64,000 nucleotides of DNA from Elmis aenea (Eukaryota; Arthropoda; Insecta; Coleoptera; Elmidae), in the NCBI GenBank assembly GCA_947652605.1, contig OX393577.1, forward strand, positions 30,507,466-30,571,465. The letters run 5' to 3'. Below the pieces are notes generated by a model. The model saw nothing but the letters and a program-made list of their open reading frames with translations, searched no databases and was not told the origin of the DNA. Made by a program: the position numbers and the translations under genes. Of this stretch, positions 55,196 to 64,000 are shown one piece after another. Each line of letters opens with the position of its first letter. The first letter of the stretch is position 1.

Positions 55196-57555
55196 TATAA
55201 CCCCCATATCAATGAAATCGGAAAAAATTATGAAAACTACATACAAATATTGTTGTAATTTAAAAGGTTGTAAGTTCGGTTTGTATCAGTGCCTAAATCA
55301 TAAACTACGTACAAGCAGTTAATATAACTACCCTTTTTTTTCCAAATGTCATAGTTAAAAATATATTTGTGTTTAAAAAATTTGTAATTTTCTAGTGTTC
55401 ACAGTTTTTCCAGGACTGGTAAATTTTTTAAACGCGATTTAATTGTTTTGTAATTCTGCCCAAATTTGCTGATTTAATTATCTTTTTTAGAAAAGTTGCC
55501 CATCTAACAAGGTAGATAATTTTCATCCTGTATGTATAATAATAACGATATATTATCGTTTCTTTCGTCCTTAAAACGTGATTCAATTTATATTTACTAT
55601 TACATATTTATAAAACTTCGCACTTATTTTAACTGAATAATAAGCAATTATTATTAACAATGCAAGCGTAAATATCGGTAAGTAATAAATGTTAACGATT
55701 AAACACAACACGTTAACTAAAAATAAAGTAATTATATTACCGATAAATTAATTTCTACTATTGTAATTCTGCATTATAATAATACGTAAGTTATTTATCA
55801 GTAAAGCATTATTAAATTAATAGTAATTTGCCGATAATTATGTATTAAGTGCATTTATAATAATCATTAGTGTGTTTTTTTCCGCCATAATTAAATAAAT
55901 ACATTGTTTATTAAGAATATTTAAAGTACCTACTCAGCGAAATATTTCTAATCAGTACTAAAATTTACGTAAAATTTTAACACAATCATATCGTATTAAA
56001 CTAAATGAGTAACAAATAGCATCTGTATTTTCTGATTATATCTTGTTTTAATTATCTATTTTAGAAAAGAAAATAATCCTATTGACGTTTCTTCCCACTT
56101 AAATTTTTAAGTAATTGCATAACACATTTCATGCAGTTAATTTAAAAATGAGATTAAATATTTTACATTTAAACATTAGAATTAGAACCGTAAATGTTTT
56201 CGTTTCAATAAAAAAAAAGGAAAACTTTAAATTACTACTTATATGACGTTACTTTCAGTTTTAAAATAGCTGTGGACTAAAAAGTTAGACTACGCAATTT
56301 CTTTTATAGATGTTAATTTATGTAAATATATAAACGAGTAACATTTAACTTGAAACATCAATATCGCATATAAAAAGTGGAATCTAAATTGTGGTAATGA
56401 CATTGAATAAAATTCCACGCATTTTTATAAGCAAATATAATTCAAGAAAGTGAATCGGCTATTAAGCTGTTTCTTTTATTACCAATAATAACCAATTATA
56501 AGTCGGTTTGTGTAAACATCACTTTCACCCTTAAATATATCACGTAGGTGAATGCAACTATATTCACTTTTACGCCTATCTTCAAAGAAATGTTGTATTA
56601 ATTTGAGTGTGTAAATAAATAACTTGATGATTTTAAAGTGTTGGGCGAAAGTTATAATTACAGAAATATAAAATTTAATAAACAAAATTCACCAGTAAAA
56701 ACATTTTAATGCGCTTCACAGAATTACTTATTTTCAAATGTTAAAAATTGAATTTTTGTTTGTTTGTATTATTAAACAAACATCAATAATATATGTCGAA
56801 TACTATCTCCAAGGGACGATAAACAACTGGCTACCAAACAAGAGTAAGGTATATGATGCTACTTTGTGTATTTTTTACAACTCATAAAAGAGGCCGTAAC
56901 GTTGGCATCTTGCCCTAGTTAAACAAGCAAAAGCAGTAAAAGTGAATGAGCAAATTTCTTGAATTTCTTATCCCATTCATAACGCTGATTTCGGCTTTTA
57001 CACAACTCAAAAGTTTACAAAATAATTAAATGCACATTACTTAAATAAAATCTCACACTTATGTGTTTATAATCTGCTCTTAAATGTAGTGCGGTTTATA
57101 TATGTTAGTAGCTGCAAACAAATTAATACAACACAAAGATTAATTTTACATTTTAATTAGATTTAATTAGATTAATTAGATAAGTATTGCCGGTAATACA
57201 CACATGACTGTTTTTAATTTTCTTAAACGATTTTCTCTATAAAAAAAAGTCACAGTCGACCTAAGAGTGCCTACTTAAAAGAGCTTCCAGAAGTTTAAAA
57301 GGCACTGATAGCGGTGTATAGCTTCTGCGAGGAATTATCTTGAAGGTGATCACTTCCATTTAAATATTTTTTTTATAAATAAAGTTTTATGACGCTAGTC
57401 CGAATATTATTTGAGCAAACCACGTAATTTGTAATTAAGCTTATTTATATTCTTGTTTGCGTGTTATGATTTAAAAAAAAAAATTCAACTCAATTTAATT
57501 TATTGTAGGTAGTTGTTTAATAATTGCTATTATCACTTGTTTACGAAATCATGGC
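55196..57555. other. Gene-less AT-rich DNA
   Basis: No gene, RNA or repeat structure recognised. Frames at 56479 and elsewhere have no family resemblance. Confidence 0.4.
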
Positions 57556-57559
57556 AAAC

Positions 57560-57788
57560 TTTGACAAGGAAATTTTTACAAAATTAACCATATCTCGGTT
57601 ATTTTTTGCAAAAAATATATAAAACTATATACTTTTGGAAAGCTATAAAATGCTCTTTCATATAAAGTCATGGCCAACTATGGTTTCTTTTCTCATAACA
57701 AATAGCCCAAGAGACCGATATCAGATTTTCGCCAACTATTACGGTGACCGAGATGCCCCATAAAACATTCGAATTTGGTGCACCCTGT
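57560..57788. mobile_element. Right half of a CACCCTGTA-ended element
   Basis: The block ends AATTTGGTGCACCCTGTA (57772-57789) and contains ATATCTCGGTTATTTTT, wording similar to the interiors of the other foldbacks. No left end with CAGGGTG was found upstream, so it is a truncated copy. Confidence 0.4.
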
Positions 57789-57789
57789 A

Positions 57790-59172
57790 CAACATTGTGT
57801 GAACTAATAGCTAATCGACCCATTTTATACATCGAGTGTAAAAAATTTACTGATAACGAACGTTGATAAACACAACTATTTGTTGTGGTTTGATAAAATG
57901 GCCTTTTTTAAAACATAAAATGAGATTATATTTGCCTTTCTTTTTGAGTTACTTTCCTATTTAGGCCGATGTATTAAACAATTCCAAAGAAATCGTTGTG
58001 TTTTATTGGAAATCATTTTACTAGGTATTGCGGGGACTAGCAAAATTAATAACGAGTAAAAAATGAAATGCTTGCTGTATATTTACTATTTAGTGTGCGA
58101 ATAAGAACCTATACACGTGAAGGAAAAATAAAATATTTTATGTATACAACGAGAAATGGCGATAACACTCATTCTTATTTTATTAGATAATTAGTAACGA
58201 TTCGTAAACAAACCCTGCAGAATACCTCGAGCACTTCACGTACCTTCAAATTACATACGTTTCAAATGCTAGAAACTCGGTAAACGCACCGTTATAGCAA
58301 ATATTTATAATTGCCTAGTAGAAATGCATGTGTCTATGTACCCGGGAGTTCTAAAATATATTTGGTTTACGTGTCAACCCGTCAGCACAGATCTATTGTT
58401 TAAAGCAAATGATTAATACGGCTAAATGTATGCTTCAGTTTAATATGCAAATAGATGTGAAACAACGATGTTTGATTTCCTACAAGTAGCTTGATGTAAA
58501 CAATGGCGTATATATTGGAAGTAAGATGAACTAAACATGTCGGTGTTTGAAATTGTTTGCCGAGCAATATATCATGCTTATTGTACGCGATATGTACGTG
58601 GGAATGATTCATCATTTTAATCCAAAATTTATGATAAACTGAGTGAGACAAGCCCCTCTGCATGTGTGGTGGCCGCGGTGGAGTTATTCTACGCTAACCT
58701 TGTCCTTTGGCGTATAAAATTTTATCACCCAGTAAAAAATTTAGTGCGGTATACAATCCAATAATACGTCATGCTATATCAATAGCTTTCATACGCAACG
58801 TAAACGAGAACCGTTATAGAAAACTACAAAATTCGGGGAAAATATTTAAATAAAAATTACAAAAGTTTGAAAATATGGTTGGCAAAAACGAAAAATCAGT
58901 ATGAGAGTACAAGTTAGACTTGTTATAATAAAACGTCAATAAAGACCTTGGGTTTTAATAACTTTACCAAATGTACTAAACAATTTTCTTTGCTAGAAAG
59001 AGTTTTCATTTTAGTTTAGATATAGGTACAAACCGGTAAAACGTTTACTAAGGAAAAAAAAATTGATTTGCAAAATCCTATGAAACTATTTCTCCATGAA
59101 AATTTAATTACTTAAAGCAAAAAATTAACACATTTTTACTGCCTCAAACTTAATTTTTCCGTAGCTGAATTA
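57790..59172. other. Gene-less AT-rich DNA
   Basis: No supported feature. The 87-codon minus-strand frame at 58400-58663 resembles nothing known to me. Confidence 0.4.
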
Positions 59173-59359
59173 CAGTAACGTAACTATCGGAGGTGCAGCG
59201 GGTGCAGTGGACACGAGCCCACGGACCAAGGGGGCCCATAGGATGCAAACAACAACTGGTTTTCCAATTATTCGCATCTACCTTAAGACGAAAATATTAT
59301 CTGAAGGGTCCATTAACTCTACTTGCACACGAGTTCATTGTTTTCTTGCTACGCCACTA
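59173..59359. mobile_element. Small hAT-type MITE (187 bp)
   Basis: The left end CAGTAACGTAACTAT and right end GCTACGCCACTA are diverged forms of the common hAT terminus CAGTGGCGTAGC. They are flanked by CTGAATTA (59165-59172) and TTGAATTA (59360-59367), a 7/8 match to an 8-bp target duplication. The interior is a G+C-rich stretch (GGTGCAGCGGGTGCAG, CAAGGGGGCCC). It is old and noncoding. Confidence 0.6.
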
Positions 59360-62300
59360 TTGAATTAAATTGAGAAATGCTGGTCTATAGGGTTGTCAGA
59401 CATCTAATTTTGCTGCCCTCTATTCTATTGGTCGGAATAGCCTTATGCCCAGTATTTTTATGAAAAGATAACATTATAAATATTGTGTTAAGTAATTACT
59501 CCTACTATTTATTAACATGCATTTCTAATAATCTTACTCAAATTGATTTGAAAATCATAACAATACAATAAAACAATTGTTTACAGTTTAAAGCATGCCT
59601 AAAGTAGTGCCAAATATGAGGGTTGAAGCGACACAAAACAAACGAATTATCTATTACAAGATATATTTAGGAGATAAAATTTCCTTAAAGAAGGTGTTTT
59701 AATTTTATTTTTAATGTAATTAAATTAATACTTTCTAAACAACTTCACTGCTTTCCAGAAGTCAAAATCGATATTTTTTTAATTATTCGCCGGTAATCCG
59801 TAAATCGTTTTGAACACCTAAGTTTACTTTACAACCAATTTTACCAATAAACTGCGCTGCTTTACTTCAATTTAACTAACTAGGAATTAAATCACCTTGC
59901 ATGCATTATTAGTACAATTGAATAAACCTATTTTTAGCAACTGTACTCATAAAAGAGAGCTAACATCCATGCCCCTTGAAGCAAAAGCAAACCTAAATTG
60001 TTATCTACATTTTTTTTATCGTATAATAACGGAAAGAGAACATTTTCTGACCTTATTTTCTCTGGTGTCACGATGTAATTCTCGCTAATCTTGCATTTTA
60101 TTCCAAAAATAGAGAAAACGTAAACATACTACGTGGGTTTTTTACTTAAAACGAGTAAGAACGTATAGTTGCTGTAATTCGAATCTAAATCCAATGGCAC
60201 TGTAATTATTACACGCTGTCTGCAAAACTGCTCTCGTAGAACTATTTCGTTGCTTAAGGAGCATGTTCTAAGCAGTTAATTGCAATTGTAAATTATTCCA
60301 TATTTTAATTAAAAATTGTTGCACATAATAAATTCACTCTAATAATGCTAATAATTTGTAAATTACAATTGTAAATTCTTCCATTGAAGTATTATTTGAT
60401 AATATTTCAAGCGACATTGATCAATCTGCAATCAGCGTGATTTGAACGACTGTGTTAATTAAACGAAGTCTTGTTAAAATTAATTTATACGTATTAATTT
60501 TGCCTTATATAAAAATATAAAACAATGTTTAAATAAAATAAATTTGAAATAAAGCAGGCGAATGGAGCTGTAAAACCGGTCACGTTTGAGAAGAATGGAG
60601 CGAATTTAAATAGAACGTGTTCACTACAGAATTTTAATTTAAAAAATTAATTAACACACGCTAAAACTGCAGTAAAAATGCAATGTGTATATAACGTTTT
60701 ATTTATGAATAGGTTCCACATTTTTAGCAAAAAAAAAAATCAAAGATAATGTGATGAGATAAAAAAATCTCATTTTCAATCATGTTATTTAAGTTAATAT
60801 GTTAATTAACACGTTTTTGAAGATCTTAAAAAGTCTTACAATTATTATTTATAGGAAATACTTTCTTTATGTTAGCTGTTTTACCGATCGTGCAAATGCA
60901 CTCTTTGAGGACAAATTTCGTGGGTAGTCAGTAGTTGTTGCTTTTGTTTTCTCAGTTTTACTGCAGTCTCGTGTAACTTATGTGCCTTTTCGTCTCCTAT
61001 TTTATTCATTCTGGCTGTGCTACTGAAGCAACTCTATCTGATGCTAAAATGAAAGAACTTTGCGGTCTGAGAGAAAGGCATCAATATTTTAATTCGTCGA
61101 CTTTGACGGCGACATGGAAAACCTTTGTCGTTAGCAAAAAGCAAACTCCGAACAAATAAATAACTGCCACTTAGGCTGATTACACCAAGTCACTTAATGT
61201 TGAGAGTTCGCTTAATCGTATCCAACTTGCTGACATTAAATTGCAGAAGATAATTAACGCCCAAGTATTTTAAATGTCTCAAGTTTTGGGTGTATAATAA
61301 GGAAATCATTTACATACCAGTAGTTTTACATTAAAACTTGCCCTTGAAATCAGTTAGGAACACGATTATGATAGAACATGTGGCCACTTTATACTAGTGA
61401 CAACAAACTAACTCTAAAAATGGGCGTTTAGCTATTGCTACTGCATTATCAAACAATTTCAAAACTTGAAAATAACCGCTTTATTGCGTCCTTCCTTAGT
61501 ATCTTTGTGTTAGGTGTCACCTAAATCAATTTTTATTATACTGCCAATATAAAAAAAAATCATTTTAGTTCTATTATAAATATAATAAATAAAAACACAT
61601 AACGTGTAACGTGTAACCAATTGGAAGTTATCTATTTACCATCAAATCTACTGAAAACTTTTGCAAAAAATGTTGATACTTGGAATTAAATTATCAAAAT
61701 GATATATTTATTTTTTTTAAATACATAAAATATTAATTTTAACACATATAGGTACACAATTTTATAAATTTTCAAAGAATTGGAGCAAATAGCTAAAAGT
61801 AAATACGGCTATGCTATTGTGCACACTGTACTAACAGAAAATGGTTACGTCTAGCGAATATTAGCAACACTGAAGTCAAAGTTAGTTTAACACATATTAC
61901 GAATTCTGAAGAGCTTAACTCGACGCTTTTCTAAACTAAAACCGATTGTACATGTGCGAAAATCTACGTTAAAGTTACAAGCCGCGAACATGTTGAACGT
62001 GCTAAATGAAACTTGTATAACTTTAGATGATATTTTATTAAGAATTACAACACTTTGAAAACCATCCTTCGAGTACAACACAAAAAGAAAAAATAAACAT
62101 GAGCGCATATAGCTTCTAGTATAAAAATAAACAATAGTGTAAATTTTTAAAACAAAAGAGCAAAACAAAACTGTTTTACTTCATTCACTACAAATATAGA
62201 GTGAAATGGAAAATAACTTTAATGCAAAGAGGATTGTTTGTACATCTACAATGCTTAACGAGGTTGAAAAAATTAACATAAGATAGCAATAAGTTTACTT

Positions 62301-63225
62301 AATAATATAAATTTTATGTTCCAGGTTTAAAAACCTATCATTTGAAGAGAAAATATATTTAGTGCATCTTAAAAGCAGTTAAAATCTGAGAAATCCATTG
62401 TGGTTTAACATGTGCTGTAACCTTCTGATTGATCGAAGGAACTTGTTATCCTGCAAGCAATGCAATCCTAGTTCAGTCATGCTGCAACAAGCCTTAGTCA
62501 ATATATTGTCTTCACGGTCCGCGATTTCTTAGAAAAATAACATTGTAAAAATGTTAGGAGTACTAAATTTCAAGATTCAACATTGACTGGATTAGTGCAG
62601 CATGGAAGTACCTAAATAGTTTCATTTGGTTGCGTCTGGTAAGGTAGCTAATGTACCTAGCAGGATAATATTTTCTCTAATTTTACAAACAAATCTTCTT
62701 TATAGTTACCCGGGGAAATTATTTCGTTTGAAGCAAATTACTTTTGAAATTAACCTTTTTTAAACTAGTACAGTATAACTCAAAGTATTCACTTCTAAAG
62801 TTTCATTTAAAGGCAGTCTACATGGCTTAGTCAAAAGAAGTATTTGACGCGTTGGTACTTAAAAAAGTAAACGAGGCCTTTGATATTTTATCTCTAATAA
62901 ATTCTTCTAACCGCACTATACTACTAAACTCACAACGTAAATTTTACGACGTACAATATTTATCTCACAGCAAAAAAAAATATAAGTAAAGCGATTCGTT
63001 AAACTAATTTACTAATGCAATTGCGTATATAAACAAATCTTGGCAAGCGATATGTAAAATATAGCAGAAACTTTCCCATATTAGGGTTCTCTGCGTTTGT
63101 CATGTTAAATAGAATAATCACGTTCGTCTTTTCCTTCATTTGTGCCTTATTCGTCGCGCAAATGTGTAAACTTATAAATATACCCATATTTATTCATAGA
63201 TTGAGTTGGAAAGAAGAGATTGCGT
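59360..63225. other. Gene-less AT-rich DNA
   Basis: About 3.9 kb with no supported coding, RNA or repeat feature. It could be the first intron or the upstream region of FKBP14. Confidence 0.4.
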
Positions 63226-63229
63226 ACAC

Positions 63230-63460
63230 AGCTTCCCAAAGGCGGCTCTATCTTCGATAATCTAGTGGCCTCGGGGGAAATACCTTTGATCCGTCAAATG
63301 CCCATGTTATCACGAATATAACATACGCTTATGTTTACAGGATATCATCCGCAACTAAATACAGCTGTCGCTTTCGGGTGCAGTGCTTTGAATAAGGACA
63401 GCAGCTGCATTTGTTGTGTTTATGAACATAGCGATGCTGCCAGCTGATAATTATCAACAT
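63230..63460. promoter_or_regulatory. E-box cluster, candidate enhancer
   Basis: This block is richer in G+C than its surroundings and has three CAGCTG E-boxes at 63362-63367, 63402-63407 and 63441-63446, spaced about 40 bp, followed by a palindromic GATA pair TGATAATTATCA at 63445-63456. This is a suggestive arrangement for bHLH/GATA binding but only that. Confidence 0.25.
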
Positions 63461-64000
63461 TTCGGTTATGGTTTATTGTTTTAATTAACCTGTTACCATA
63501 AATTTAATGTGATGGCTCCATAAATTGTTAGATACTGCAGCATAAAGATTATTAGTTTTACTTCGTCAAAATTGCAAATAATAGCAAACAGGAAATTGTA
63601 AAAAAAAACAGAAAAACTTTTTATAATTTGTACAAGATTAGAACGTTTAACCATTGTAGTTTTAATTCAATGCGTATCATTTATTTATAATAAAAGGTGT
63701 ACGATCACTCCACGATTATAAAATTTAGTTGCAATGTTTCAAATATAAAGTAACTACACGTCACGCTTCAAACCGTTACATAATGTAATGATATTAACTG
63801 ATTCAAAAGTGAGGTATTACACACTGCTATGATAGAGAAGTACTTTAACTTAATACACTTTAAATCTCACTGTTTACAAAAAAAATTAAATACACAAGAA
63901 CATGTTTAACGTTTGTTTTTTGTGTAAAGGTCTTCAGAAATTTCGGAGAGAACAGAGTACAAGCTCCCATTCGAAGTAATTACTTTTGAGAGAAAATTAA

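Noticed and set aside
1..64000. tRNA, rRNA or CRISPR features
   Set aside because: GGTTCnAAnCC-like strings exist (for example in the 44.8-kb palindrome) but no cloverleaf can be drawn, and no regular spacer array is present.

Overview
The window is AT-rich, intron-rich arthropod nuclear DNA, almost certainly insect (a beetle is my guess from the repeat types; that guess is weak). Three things support this. GT-AG exons can be joined in frame over 32 kb. A KHDEL-ending FKBP14 tail closely resembles insect Fkbp14. The DNA is full of Jockey, mariner, hAT and piggyBac-type elements. There is no bacterial gene organisation, CRISPR array, rRNA or convincing tRNA.

Two cellular genes are supported. 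(1) Plus strand, 6718-39109: an FHOD-family formin (Drosophila Fhos/FHOD). I assembled ten exons by hand (6718-7253, 16379-16437, 23189-24097, 24195-24341, 24484-25394, 32858-33454, 34765-34982, 35069-35261, 35379-35652, 39036-39109). All junctions agree in phase and the sum is 3918 nt = 1305 codons plus stop. The product has a distinctive acidic N-terminus, only the last strand of the GTPase-binding domain, a complete FH3 repeat domain, FH1, FH2 and a basic DAD tail with the ROCK-type phosphosites. (2) Minus strand, 43805-42144: the last two coding exons of an ER FK506-binding protein (FKBP14-like, PPIase plus two EF-hands plus KHDEL). Its 5' exons were not found and probably lie past the right edge.

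Much of the rest is mobile DNA. FHOD intron 1 carries a hAT MITE with 8-bp target duplications, itself split by a 956-bp foldback element. Intron 2 carries two foldback elements fused head to tail. Intron 5 holds an intact Jockey-type retrotransposon (26298-30578) with a 17-bp target duplication. Introns 6 and 9 each hold a TTAA-flanked piggyBac-type element. Outside the gene there are two decayed mariner transposases, a 1.27-kb IS630/mariner-type element whose transposase ORF is open but lacks most of its catalytic core, a 180-bp perfect palindrome, two further hAT MITEs and more foldbacks.

The most striking pattern is a set of elements with different interiors that share the same end, TATACAGGGT(G/T), mostly with TATA on both sides (1039, 8055, 9851, 17499, 49246 and 53704, plus half-elements). 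Most are near-complete inverted repeats, and several lie in transcribed FHOD introns, where they would fold into long dsRNA. The right third (about 49.8-64 kb) holds no gene I can support.
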